From the NCBI GenBank assembly GCA_003153435.1, contig PLYR01000116.1, forward strand, positions 1 through 35,672: a stretch of 35,672 nt of DNA. Reading direction: 5' to 3'. The position numbers were made by a program, and so were the translations under genes. Below, piece by piece: positions 16,646 through 24,366 of the stretch. The first letter of the stretch is position 1. Every line of letters starts with the position of its first letter. The stretch comes from Bacteroidota bacterium. GTDB taxonomy: Bacteria > Bacteroidota > Bacteroidia > Palsa-965. Below the pieces are notes generated by a model. That model was given only the letters and a program-made list of their open reading frames with translations, did not search any database and had not been told where the DNA came from.

Positions 16646-18082
16646 TCATTTCCACCACTGTTGTTCCTCAATCTCCATAGCTTTTTTCGCTTCAGGAGTG
16701 AAAGAACCATTTTCATACTGTTTTATGTAAGTATCCCAGCCATTAAAGCGATACTTTTGATTTGGCGAGAACTCCCCAGTGCCCCAATCGAAGTCTTTTC
16801 TGGAATCTGGAATCCTGAAATCACCCCAGCAACACTTTTTTGAAATACCGGTCTTATAGCTGGTCCATGTGCCTTCGAATTGATTATTACAGTAGCCGTC
16901 GGCCACTAGTGTCAGAGCATCATACCTTAGTTTCCCGTTCTGATCAATAAGGTATCCGCAATCGTACTTACCACGAATCACTCCTGACGCGAGGGCTTTT
17001 TTATCTTCATAAAGAACAACCTCGCAGCTTACAGTTCCTGTTTTAAACAGCGAATCTTCCAGAAAGGTCCCAAGATCCGCCGACTTCACCTTAATAATCC
17101 CCTTAAAAATGCAGATCGAATTATTTACTCTTGTCTTTCCATTCACAAAATACTCGTATGGGTTATAGCTATTCCGTGTGATGGAGCTGAAATGAATATA
17201 GAATCGCTGATAATTGGTATCAATGAAACCCAAAGGCTCCGGATGTTTCATCCAATGAGGCTCTGAAGGTGTTGCATCATCAAGGTAAATGCTGTCTCCA
17301 ATCCAAAGTGATTTTAGATTGTAGTTTTTGATTTCGGCATAATAGTTTCTTGAGTTTGCTTGTCGTGCTCCACCATATTCTTCGCTGATAAATTGAAGTA
17401 GGTCCTTTTTAGCAATAGTAGTCGATACTAGGCTTGGACCTTGCCCAAGTACATAGTCGCTATAATCGAATCGGATAGAACCGTTTTCAATATTAAAGAT
17501 TCCGGAAAGAAGACCATTCTCAAATACTTGGTTTTCTTCAAACAGAGAATCCTCTCCCAATAGCCTTTTTCCTATTATTTTTCGTAGTTCAGAACTGTCT
17601 TCTGCTGTTCGCAAAGGGAAATACGTTTTAAACGAAACTTCCCTTTTTCTGATAAAATCATAATTCATTGCGTGATAGTAGGTCCAAGGATGAACAGCCC
17701 CTGCATATTGAACGCTGATTGTATATAAAGTACTGGATATCCATGGATCAATAAAACCTGTTTCAGGTCTTATTTCAAAATCATTCCTAATTACTCCCAT
17801 TGGCTCACCGGCCTCAGGTATGCGTATGTCCTGTATATATTCGCACAAAAAACTATCGCATAACTGCCTGAGGAGTCTTCTTTGTTCAATTCCTTCCGGG
17901 CCTTTCAGTGACCAATAATTGATATGAATGGAAGTCTGAGATGACGAATCGTTTGACACGACTGAATCAGATTGCAGTAGAACTTTCTCGCTAGAAGGAG
18001 CTTTTTGAGCGAACAGATCACGCTCAGACACCCCTGAGATTCCAAGGAACAATAATAGACCCGAATATCTGAGAGTTTTCAT
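16646..18082 (-). CDS. Secreted protein with DUF3298-like domain
   Basis: This 478-residue protein has a signal peptide (residues 1-25, cleavage near FAQK). Residues about 50-240 fit the DUF3298/RsiV-like fold: YTISVQYAGAVHPWTYYHAM corresponds to the family's Y.GGAHP block, followed by a KTYFPL strand, an I-G-K-R-L-L helix and IRFDYSDYVLGQGPSLVSTT. In this fold the domain binds peptidoglycan or lysozyme-like ligands in some members. The last 230 residues are beta-rich with aromatic residues and four or five cysteines and are not recognised. The gene is the most downstream of three minus-strand single genes separated by long repeats (R1-R3). Its own upstream region carries repeat R1. Confidence 0.7.
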   Translation of the reverse strand: MKTLRYSGLLLFLGISGVSERDLFAQKAPSSEKVLLQSDSVVSNDSSSQTSIHINYWSLKGPEGIEQRRLLRQLCDSFLCEYIQDIRIPEAGEPMGVIRNDFEIRPETGFIDPWISSTLYTISVQYAGAVHPWTYYHAMNYDFIRKREVSFKTYFPLRTAEDSSELRKIIGKRLLGEDSLFEENQVFENGLLSGIFNIENGSIRFDYSDYVLGQGPSLVSTTIAKKDLLQFISEEYGGARQANSRNYYAEIKNYNLKSLWIGDSIYLDDATPSEPHWMKHPEPLGFIDTNYQRFYIHFSSITRNSYNPYEYFVNGKTRVNNSICIFKGIIKVKSADLGTFLEDSLFKTGTVSCEVVLYEDKKALASGVIRGKYDCGYLIDQNGKLRYDALTLVADGYCNNQFEGTWTSYKTGISKKCCWGDFRIPDSRKDFDWGTGEFSPNQKYRFNGWDTYIKQYENGSFTPEAKKAMEIEEQQWWK

Positions 18083-18186
18083 TAGCTGCAGAGTAAAGGT
18101 ATAATCCTTTCCAGTAACTCTTATTGGACAACTATTAATCGGTGGTAATCATTGATTAGTTGCCACAATTGGAATAAAAGAAGAAA

Positions 18187-18354
18187 CTTTACAAACCTTT
18201 ACTCTTTCAGGACTCACCTTTTTAATCCAATTCTCCAAAAAAGTTAGGAATAGGCGTGGGCCGGATTCCGGAAAAAGCCCATTCCTGATTATGCCCAAAA
18301 CAGATCAAATTTCATATCCCAATTCCCGAGAAACCGGATAATCCTCCCAAAAAC
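18187..18354 (+). repeat. Long hairpin repeat R1, headed by TTTACA site 5
   Basis: The copy begins with motif site 5 (18187-18209: CTTTACAAACC then TTTACTCTTTCA). It continues with ACTCACCTTTTTAATCCAA and a conserved hairpin in which GGGC (18258-18261) pairs with GCCC (18277-18280) and AGGAAT (18246-18251) pairs with ATTCCT (18281-18286). It ends in ATAATCCTCCCAAAAAC. R2 and R3 are homologous. It fills the gap between the genes at 18082 and 18460. Confidence 0.75.
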
Positions 18355-18459
18355 TGGATATTACACGCTGCTTGACCCAACTTTTCCACAAGAGCGCCAT
18401 TCTCGCGCAAAGTAAAATAAAAAAAGAATTTGGAGTTTTAGGATTCGTTCCATTCGAAA

Positions 18460-19872
18460 CTAGGGTTTAACAAAAATCCTATTGAACTCCAATCCATGGG
18501 AATTAACAATATCTGTATTCTTACTGTCCAAGACCCGCTTCCCATCGACAATAAATATATAATGATATTTCCCCGGTGATACAGTAAATTCACCAGTCCA
18601 TCTTCCATTCATTTTAACAAGGAAATGATTTATGCTGGGATCATCAAAGCCTTCAACAAATATATATTGGGCATTTTCATATCCGGGCAATTCAAATTTG
18701 ACATTTGCGCCTTTATCAAAAATCCCCTGCATTTGATTTAAAAGACTATGCATATCCTGATTTTCAGGATACTTAACCAAATATTTTCCGAGGACACCTC
18801 TGGCTTCGATTGCTTTGTCGGTACAGAATAAGGCCAGCGCATTGGTTGCCTGAATGGTTTCATCATTTTCTGCCTCTTTTTTTGATTTGATCAAATCCGC
18901 AAGAAACGGATAACCTTTAAATTCGTGGTTTATTAAGATTAAATCGGACGACAACATCCATAATATTTCGTTTTTTCGATTTAATGTTAAATGGGATTCA
19001 TCCAATTTCTTTATACCGGCTTCTACCCCTTTTTGTTTATATGTTTGAAATACATTAACAAGGGGAGCATCCAAGAACAGCTCATACATTAAAAAAGATC
19101 TGTTTCCATTTCTTAACAATTCCTTCAGACTTGTTTTATAAGGTCTGTTAAAATCCATTCCATAATAGAACCAAATATCGCCTGTATTCAGATCATGGAT
19201 GTTAGAATATAGGGTGCTTACCCCACTCTTCTGACTTGTGGAATCGCAAATTTCCCGAAAGGATTCTAATCCTGGTTCTTTTGACTTCAGGATTCTCTCG
19301 GCTATTGGGTAGCGCCAGCAGGTTTGACCATCTTTGTTGGAGTGGCATAAATTGTAATTGGTTGAAATCTGAAAATCTGCTTTCGTGATCCACATGCTAT
19401 CAGCCACAATAATCCCCAGGTTACCATACTTATCTGCAAAATGAAGCTGACCACCCTCGAGACCATCCTGTCTATATTCTTTAAACAAAGCCAGAACTTC
19501 CTGAACTGTTTTGCATTTTTTTAGAACATATTTAATCATCTCATTTTCTCCACCGGGAAAGGCCTTCTTCCTGTCATAATCCTTGTATTTTGAAGGACTG
19601 ACTGAATTGCCATCATAGAAAAGTCCTGCTTCATTTTCGCCACCCTGAATATATGCATCCGGGCTATAATATGTAAATCCGACATACCCATAGGTTGAAT
19701 CTGTTCCAACTACTAGATTCACATATGTATTAAAAGTAAAAACACCATCCTCGTTATTTCCTGCCCATACATGTCCTCTTTTATCCTTTCCTGAAAAAAT
19801 TGTACATGCTTGCAGGTTAGTTAACTGTCCCCCAAGGATAAATACCAAGAGCAGATATTTGATGATTCTCAT
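18460..19872 (-). CDS. Secreted Ntn-hydrolase (linear amide C-N hydrolase family) with CBM48-like C-terminus
   Basis: This 470-residue protein has a signal peptide ending at LQA-Cys23. In the Ntn-hydrolase families of acyltransferases, penicillin V acylases and choloylglycine hydrolases, an N-terminal cysteine exposed by processing is the nucleophile. Here Cys23 (CTIFSGKD) plus GNNEDG (residues 38-43) fit that site. Other family features are GGENEAGLFYDGNS and a DKYGNLGIIVAD strand. Residues about 240-380 are helical. The last 80 residues (starting VKFELPGYENAQYIFVEGF, with WTGEFTVSPGKYHYIFIVDG) are an E-set domain of the AMPK/CBM48 glycogen-binding type. Amide-bond hydrolysis in the periplasm or outside the cell is likely. 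Cys23 also fits a lipoprotein or signal-cleavage position. The substrate is unknown. Confidence 0.82.
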   Translation of the reverse strand: MRIIKYLLLVFILGGQLTNLQACTIFSGKDKRGHVWAGNNEDGVFTFNTYVNLVVGTDSTYGYVGFTYYSPDAYIQGGENEAGLFYDGNSVSPSKYKDYDRKKAFPGGENEMIKYVLKKCKTVQEVLALFKEYRQDGLEGGQLHFADKYGNLGIIVADSMWITKADFQISTNYNLCHSNKDGQTCWRYPIAERILKSKEPGLESFREICDSTSQKSGVSTLYSNIHDLNTGDIWFYYGMDFNRPYKTSLKELLRNGNRSFLMYELFLDAPLVNVFQTYKQKGVEAGIKKLDESHLTLNRKNEILWMLSSDLILINHEFKGYPFLADLIKSKKEAENDETIQATNALALFCTDKAIEARGVLGKYLVKYPENQDMHSLLNQMQGIFDKGANVKFELPGYENAQYIFVEGFDDPSINHFLVKMNGRWTGEFTVSPGKYHYIFIVDGKRVLDSKNTDIVNSHGLEFNRIFVKP

Positions 19873-19920
19873 TTCTGAAGGTTCAGGGTATTACGTTTAA
19901 ATCTCTCCGATCTTATGAAG

Positions 19921-20096
19921 CTTTATAAAAGTTTACACTTTATGGCTCCTCCTTAATTCCGAATTACACAAAAAAGGTAGTGAAAAGGATTGAGACGGAA
20001 TAATGTGGGCCGGATTCCAGAAAAAGCCCAATCATGAATAAGCCCAAAACAGATGAAATTTCAAATCCCAATTCCAGGGATTCCCGGAAATATTCC
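19921..20096 (+). repeat. Long hairpin repeat R2, headed by TTTACA site 6
   Basis: It starts with site 6 (19921-19943: CTTTATAAAAG then TTTACACTTTAT). It carries the shared core GTGGGCCGGATTCC near 20006, a GCCCAATCATGAATAAGCCC block and TTTCAAATCCCAATTCC. Its first 80 bases are more diverged than those of R1 and R3. It separates the genes at 19872 and 20127. Confidence 0.7.
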
Positions 20097-20126
20097 ACAA
20101 TGGCGGAAGTTTCAATAATTTCTTCA

Positions 20127-20624
20127 TTAATCGTTAAGGTGATACGCAGCCTTCACTTCGCTATAATTGTTCAGATTAACATTCGGTTTCGTAGCGGATA
20201 ATGGAATAACAACCACTTTAGCTTGAACAGCAGTTGAATAATAGGTATTCGGATCGCTTCCTAACCCTCCATTGTATGTCCAGGTAATCTCAACATCGCC
20301 TGGTGCAGTGAGGAAATTCATATAATAGTTTGTCGAAGCAACCTCTGTAAAAGGAACGGCAAACCAAACATCTCTTGTTGTACTGAAGTATACCTGTACT
20401 GCTGCTGAATTAATGTTGGCTAAAGTTAGGGCAGGTACAGAAAGATTAGTGTACCAAAAGATAGGCGAAGTAGTATGACTGATCCAGGTTGGAGTAAAGT
20501 TTAAAGCGGATACATTAGCATTTCCAGCAGGGCCAGCAGGACCTGAAATGCCATCCTTTCCTTTTGTACATCCATTGATTATCAGGGCTGCACAAAATAC
20601 AAAAGCAAGTGTTGATTTTTTCAT
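20127..20624 (-). CDS. Small lipoprotein with short collagen-like stretch
   Basis: This 165-residue protein has a lipoprotein signal (MKKSTLAFVFCAALIINGC) with Cys19 as the lipidated residue. A short Gly-X-Y run, GISGPAGPAG, follows, then about 120 residues of beta-rich sequence (APTW-like and VQVYFSTTRDVWFAVPF strands). Small envelope lipoproteins with a GPAGPAG linker are common in Bacteroidota and their function is not known to me. It is the first gene of the R-repeat-separated series. A TATATTTG promoter box lies 35 bp upstream on the same strand. Confidence 0.75.
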   Translation of the reverse strand: MKKSTLAFVFCAALIINGCTKGKDGISGPAGPAGNANVSALNFTPTWISHTTSPIFWYTNLSVPALTLANINSAAVQVYFSTTRDVWFAVPFTEVASTNYYMNFLTAPGDVEITWTYNGGLGSDPNTYYSTAVQAKVVVIPLSATKPNVNLNNYSEVKAAYHLND

Positions 20625-20658
20625 GATTTGGATTTATTGGGGTTTAACTGAATTCTAT

Positions 20659-20666
20659 CAAATATA
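20659..20666 (-). promoter_or_regulatory. Promoter -7 box of the lipoprotein gene
   Basis: TATATTTG on the minus strand matches the Bacteroidota TAnnTTTG box exactly and lies 35 bp upstream of the start at 20624. I see no clean TTTG -33 box at the expected distance. Confidence 0.5.
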
Positions 20667-20776
20667 ACAAATGGAGAAATCGGTTATTCAGAATTGAGTG
20701 GATGGTGCCCTCTATTGAGTGAATCGTTAGTTTGAGGCGGTGGATTACAGAAGTTGGGGTTCTCTAGACGTTCTAA

Positions 20777-20962
20777 CTTTACGAAAGTTTACACTTTCTA
20801 TAAAATCCCATACTTTGCGGGCTCACTTTTTTAATCCAATTCTCCAAAAAAGTTAGGATTGAGAGTGGGCCGGATTCCATAAAAGCCCAATCCTCAATCA
20901 TCCCAAATCTCATCAAATTTCAGATCCCAATTCCCGGGAAACCGGATAATCCTCCCAAAAAC
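20777..20962 (+). repeat. Long hairpin repeat R3, headed by TTTACA site 7
   Basis: It starts with site 7 (20777-20799: CTTTACGAAAG then TTTACACTTTCT). Its hairpin arms are GATTGAGAGTGGGC (20857-20870) and GCCCAATCCTCAATC (20885-20899), almost fully complementary. R1 pairs AGGAAT with ATTCCT at the same place, so base changes are compensated. It ends in ATAATCCTCCCAAAAAC like R1. It lies at the right end of region A, before the TACCGAA repeats. Confidence 0.75.
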
Positions 20963-21037
20963 AAAGTAAGAAGAGCGTTCTGAGTGTTTCTTAGACCCTG
21001 TTTGGGCTAAATCTTCAAATGAGAAGATGTCAAAAGT

Positions 21038-21060
21038 ACTTTACCGAATTTGATACCGAA
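21038..21060 (+). repeat. TACCGAA direct repeats, right copy (region A)
   Basis: TACCGAA at 21042-21048 and 21054-21060, within the 23-bp block identical to 412-434. It lies 54 bp inside the displaced tRNA 3' end at 21114. Confidence 0.55.
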
Positions 21061-21067
21061 ATAAAAA

Positions 21068-21100
21068 AACCTCTTCGAACTCTGTGAGTCTGAAGAGGTT
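21068..21100 (-). terminator. Rho-independent terminator carried by region A's right end
   Basis: A perfect 9-bp stem (AACCTCTTC at 21068-21076, GAAGAGGTT at 21092-21100) is followed on the minus strand by seven T and an AT-rich tail. It lies directly downstream of the tRNA 3'-end copy at 21114 and would have ended tRNA transcripts before region B arrived. Confidence 0.8.
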
Positions 21101-21113
21101 AATCCTGAACAGG

Positions 21114-21135
21114 GTGGGCCCACTTGGATTCGAAC
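21114..21135 (-). other. Putative att site between regions A and B: displaced tRNA 3' end
   Basis: The plus strand has GTGGGCCCACTTGG followed by ATTCGAAC. This equals the acceptor strand, T stem and T loop of the tRNA at 25602 with two base differences (25601-25622). It marks the left end of region B and the right end of region A. Confidence 0.7.
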
Positions 21136-21189
21136 TATTTGACTTAAAAGCCTATTAATATTGACATATAGGCGTTATTAATAAATAAA

Positions 21190-21208
21190 GGTGCGTATAT
21201 AGGTGCGT
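21190..21208 (+). repeat. GGTGCGT direct repeats, left end of region B
   Basis: GGTGCGT occurs at 21190-21196 and 21202-21208, 12 bp apart, just before the integrase. Four related copies lie at the other end of the region (25413-25461). Probable arm sites of the integrase at 21255. A TATCTTTG promoter-like box follows at 21225-21232. Confidence 0.65.
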
Positions 21209-21254
21209 ATTGCGTAAAAAGATTTATCTTTGACCTATACCAACACTCCATAAG

Positions 21255-22478
21255 ATGCACCTGTATTTTGAGAAGAAAAAGATAAATGAGAAAGAAGCGA
21301 CCATCCGGGTTATCTTATCTCAAAGCGGTGTCAAAGCCATTATTAGTACTGGTCAGAAGATAGAATTAAAGGAGTGGGGTGATGGTGGGCCAAAAGCAAC
21401 GAGCAAAAACGCCAACATCAGGCTCTACCTAAATAAATACAGGCGAGCATTCGAGAATTACATTACCGAAGCAAAGTTAGCAAACGATATATCAAGCCTC
21501 AACAAGGCAAAGGATTATATTAAATCCAATGTTAAAAGCTTGAACGCAGAACGTGGTAAAAAAGAGTTCACGGCCCTTTTAAAAGAATTCAAAACAGAGA
21601 AGGAAGGCTTTTTAAGAGAGGGGGCATTGAAAGTATACACCACATTGATTAACCACATCAGTGATTACAACAGCAACACTCAGTTCGCTGATATTGACGA
21701 AGAGTGGGCCAACAAGTTTGCAAAATACCTAGCCAACAAGAGTAAGCACGTGAAGGATGCAACCGACTTACAGAATCCAACCATCAACAAAATGCTGGTA
21801 ACGCTTAAAGTTTTTTGTAAATGGGCTCACAAGAACAAACACACTTCCTCAACCGATTGGCTGGGTATAAAACGACTAAAGGAGACAGAGCAACGTATTG
21901 TTACATTACAATTTGACGAGTTGATTAAGTATTTCAACTTTGATTTTGGCGAAAGAAAAAACCTTGAACGGGCTAAAGATGTGTTTTGCTTCGGCTCTTT
22001 CGTGGGCCTCCGTTTCAATGACTTGACGCAAGTTAATGAAGACTCAATCAAGAATGGTTACGTTCACATCAACACCCAAAAGAACAACAAAGAGTTGCGC
22101 ATCAAATTAATCCCGGAAGCATTACAGATATTGGCCAAATACGATAACAAATTACCAATAGACATAAGTAATCAAAAGCTAAACCAAAACATAAAGGCTG
22201 GTGTGAAGAAGGCTGGTATCAACCGGAAAATGACGACCATCATTCAGCATCTCAACAACCTGTCCAAAAAAGAAAGTTACATCCATCAGCTAATCAGTAT
22301 TCACGATGCCAGAAAAACGTTCATCACATTATCACTTGAAGGTGGCCTATCCATAAGCGAAGTGATGCAGATGAGCACACATAATGATTATAAATCGTTT
22401 TCACGATACGTAAACCTTGAAGCTTCCAAAGTTGATGAAAAGCTAGTGAACGTGTTTTCAAAGCTAAGAGTAGCATAA
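21255..22478 (+). CDS. Tyrosine recombinase of region B
   Basis: This 407-residue integrase has an arm-binding N-terminus (ATIRVILSQSGVKAIISTGQ), a SAM-like DNA-binding domain (residues about 95-195) and a catalytic domain with Arg in FVGLRFNDL, His and Arg in SIHDARKTFITL, His in MSTHND and the nucleophile Tyr in SFSRYVN. All five expected positions are filled. It lies 120 bp from the region's left attachment site, reading inward, with its probable arm repeats between. That position and its target, a tRNA 3' end, are normal for integrative elements. The start at 21255 follows a TATCTTTG box by 22 bp. It converges on, and overlaps by 155 bp, the HTH gene on the other strand. Confidence 0.93.
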   Translation: MHLYFEKKKINEKEATIRVILSQSGVKAIISTGQKIELKEWGDGGPKATSKNANIRLYLNKYRRAFENYITEAKLANDISSLNKAKDYIKSNVKSLNAERGKKEFTALLKEFKTEKEGFLREGALKVYTTLINHISDYNSNTQFADIDEEWANKFAKYLANKSKHVKDATDLQNPTINKMLVTLKVFCKWAHKNKHTSSTDWLGIKRLKETEQRIVTLQFDELIKYFNFDFGERKNLERAKDVFCFGSFVGLRFNDLTQVNEDSIKNGYVHINTQKNNKELRIKLIPEALQILAKYDNKLPIDISNQKLNQNIKAGVKKAGINRKMTTIIQHLNNLSKKESYIHQLISIHDARKTFITLSLEGGLSISEVMQMSTHNDYKSFSRYVNLEASKVDEKLVNVFSKLRVA

Positions 22479-22752
22479 GGAAGTCCCCTAGACCATCGGG
22501 GTTCTGGCTATCTAAAAATCTCATAATTTCTGAGTGTGCAATCAAAGGGCGATTATTGTTGCAAATGCGCAGCATTTGCCCCCTTTTGATTCGGGTTTTA
22601 AGCCCTTCCACGCTAATGCAAAGCATGTCAGCTGCCTCTCTGTACGTATAGTACTTCTTTTTCCCTAAAAGCGTTGGTAAGAGTTTTTTCAAAGCATCCA
22701 TTTGCTGGTTGCTCATGTCCTGTATTAGCTGCACCACGTCCCTGTTGGTCAT
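22324..22752 (-). CDS. Helix-turn-helix protein, excisionase type
   Basis: This 142-residue ORF has an N-terminal helix, then an HTH at residues about 35-85 (YYTYREAADMLCISVEGLK, then LIAHSEIMRFLDSQ), the pattern of HTH_17 proteins that pair with integrases. The last 50 residues lie antisense to the end of the integrase gene and look unlike protein family sequence. They may be a real but poorly constrained tail, or the original stop may have been lost when the two genes became convergent. The role is control of excision or of cargo expression. The start at 22752 is supported by MTNRDVV, a normal beginning for these proteins. Confidence 0.8.
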   Translation of the reverse strand: MTNRDVVQLIQDMSNQQMDALKKLLPTLLGKKKYYTYREAADMLCISVEGLKTRIKRGQMLRICNNNRPLIAHSEIMRFLDSQNPDGLGDFLMLLLALKTRSLAFHQLWKLQGLRIVKTIYNHYVCSSASLRLWIGHLQVIM

Positions 22753-22937
22753 ATCCTAAGTTTTTGAGTTAGAAGATGAAGTGGGGCTAATGCATGGCTC
22801 TCGGATTTATTGGTGGGTTATGACATTGAAACGGTATTAACCCAGAAAGGTTTCGTTTTCAGAATTAAAAACAATATTTACCTGTATTTCAGTACGTTAA
22901 AATTTATTTCATGGTTCTCCTAGCTTTTTGGCAAACC

Positions 22938-23081
22938 ATGAGATACTTATTTATGAAAAAGGGAAAAGAACGTGTCGTTGATTGGTGGGGTTGGGTCATT
23001 CCAATCCCTTTTTTATTGCATAAACTGGATAAACACCGTGTCCCTTATAAGTTGCGGTGTGTTCAGCCGGGAATAGATTGA
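22938..23081 (+). CDS. 47-residue ORF in front of the HUH endonuclease gene
   Basis: A short ORF starts MRYLFMKKGKERVVDW and continues with a hydrophobic stretch (WWGWVIPIPFLLHKL) and a basic end. It stops 6 bp before the HUH endonuclease start, which suggests translational coupling. No family is recognised. The coding call rests on spacing and composition only. Confidence 0.45.
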   Translation: MRYLFMKKGKERVVDWWGWVIPIPFLLHKLDKHRVPYKLRCVQPGID

Positions 23082-23087
23082 CAATCA

Positions 23088-23693
23088 ATGGCTGTATTGA
23101 ATGGTAAAAGAACACTACAGGAACATTATGGTTACTTCAATGATGTATTGAACAAATACATGAAAGATGCTTTTCATCCTAAAGAGGTGTTGGTATTTGT
23201 TTCATTCCAGCCAGCGCAGCTAACATTAGATGCAACCACGGTAGCTGAACACACCGGAGCAATGTTTAGTGACTATAAATACATAGAGGTGCTTGAACAA
23301 ACATTCAACACCAGCAACAGGTATAACGCTGGGGGTTACACGGATGGTTTTCACAGTCACATCATAATGCGAGAAGCTGATTATAAGTGTATTGAAGGCC
23401 GTTTAACCAAATACAATATAGTAGCGAAAAGAATTTATGATTCTGAGAGCTTGCGCAGATACCTTTCAAAACAAGCCGGGGCCAATGACCTACGGTTACT
23501 ACCTACCCTGCACTTACCAGCTCTAAAATGCTTGACAAATGACTCTTTAACTGATAACGTAAAGCTTGTCAATAAAATGACAGTTTCCAAGAGAGTGAGC
23601 CGGATAACATTAATTGAATTCCGCTCCGAGACACGCTATACTGTTTCAACCAATAAAATACTAGCTTTTCACCAATACATTGACGACACATGA
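23088..23693 (+). CDS. Small HUH endonuclease (Rep/relaxase-like)
   Basis: This 201-residue protein contains the two signatures of HUH single-strand nucleases in the usual order: His89-Ser-His91 followed by hydrophobic residues (FHSHIIM), and Tyr125-Leu-Ser-Lys128 (RRYLSK). The tyrosine would attach covalently to nicked DNA, with a metal held by the histidines. A strand with VLVFVSF (residues 34-40) fits the first motif of the fold. It is shorter than typical plasmid relaxases and has no helicase domain, so it resembles rolling-circle replication initiators or REP-type transposases. It could drive replication or transfer of region B after excision. A candidate nick-site hairpin lies 47 bp downstream. 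Confidence 0.7.
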   Translation: MAVLNGKRTLQEHYGYFNDVLNKYMKDAFHPKEVLVFVSFQPAQLTLDATTVAEHTGAMFSDYKYIEVLEQTFNTSNRYNAGGYTDGFHSHIIMREADYKCIEGRLTKYNIVAKRIYDSESLRRYLSKQAGANDLRLLPTLHLPALKCLTNDSLTDNVKLVNKMTVSKRVSRITLIEFRSETRYTVSTNKILAFHQYIDDT

Positions 23694-23739
23694 AGAAGGA
23701 GCCCCGGTAGGGGGTAACAGGTGAACTGGTGACCGTTTT

Positions 23740-23779
23740 CCGCCTTATATTAGGTGTGTACTAAGAACACATAGGGCGG
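23740..23779. other. Imperfect hairpin downstream of the HUH gene, possible origin
   Basis: CCGCC (23740-23744) pairs with GGCGG (23775-23779), with inner pairing of TAT/ATA and GTGT/ACAC and a short bulge. A hairpin next to an HUH gene is often the nick site or double-strand origin. No nick site is known here. The rest of the gene-free stretch 23694-24100 shows nothing else I recognise. Confidence 0.4.
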
Positions 23780-24100
23780 ATATGAATAGGCAAGAAAAAA
23801 TCCAGGCCAAATTTTTTACTTTTTCCTAGACAGTACCCTCTTTTTCAAAAAAAATCCAGGATATAAATCGGGGATGGATTTAAGACCGTTCTAGGTGCTT
23901 ATACGGGGCTCATGTGTTCCTTTTGGGCCAATGGTCGCAAGTTCCTATTCTTACGATTGAAGACCTGTTAGATTGAGCGTAAATGACTTATGCCGTATTC
24001 TATCATAGGTCAACCGAACAGGGGCTTGGGAAGCGGAAATTTTTGCAGGATTCGGAACAAATCCACCGCAACCAGATATTTATTGTTAAACATAGCCATC

Positions 24101-24226
24101 ATGAAAAAATTCATTCTGACCCGTAAGCAAGCGCAGCACCTGTTGAAGAACATAGCTCCCGGTAAGCCCATTCAAATTACCGTAGCCGATGCAAATCGGA
24201 TTCTCGGTAAACCGAATCAAAAATAA
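24101..24226 (+). CDS. 41-residue basic protein
   Basis: The likely start is MKKFILTRKQAQHLLKN at 24101. An in-frame ATG at 23990 would add 37 residues of unlikely sequence. The protein is basic and has a predicted helix followed by PIQITVADANRILGK, which could be a small DNA-binding helix pair. No family is recognised. It is the only plausible gene between the HUH gene and the LRR gene. Confidence 0.5.
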   Translation: MKKFILTRKQAQHLLKNIAPGKPIQITVADANRILGKPNQK

Positions 24227-24366
24227 AGGCCGCACAACTTGAAAATATAGGGTGAAAATGAACGTTGTAAGTTTTGCAGGCAATGCCTATGCTTTCCCAT
24301 TTTTAAGACATTTTATACTTGGGCTGAAGGCCTATTAGAGTGATTATCCAGGTTAATAAATTCTCC

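Noticed and set aside
18187-20962. True integron with attC sites
   Set aside because: I found no attC end motifs (GTTRRRY and RYYYAAC) in the right places, and the nearby recombinase is a Bacteroidota phage-type integrase. The cassette-like layout is kept only as a hypothesis.
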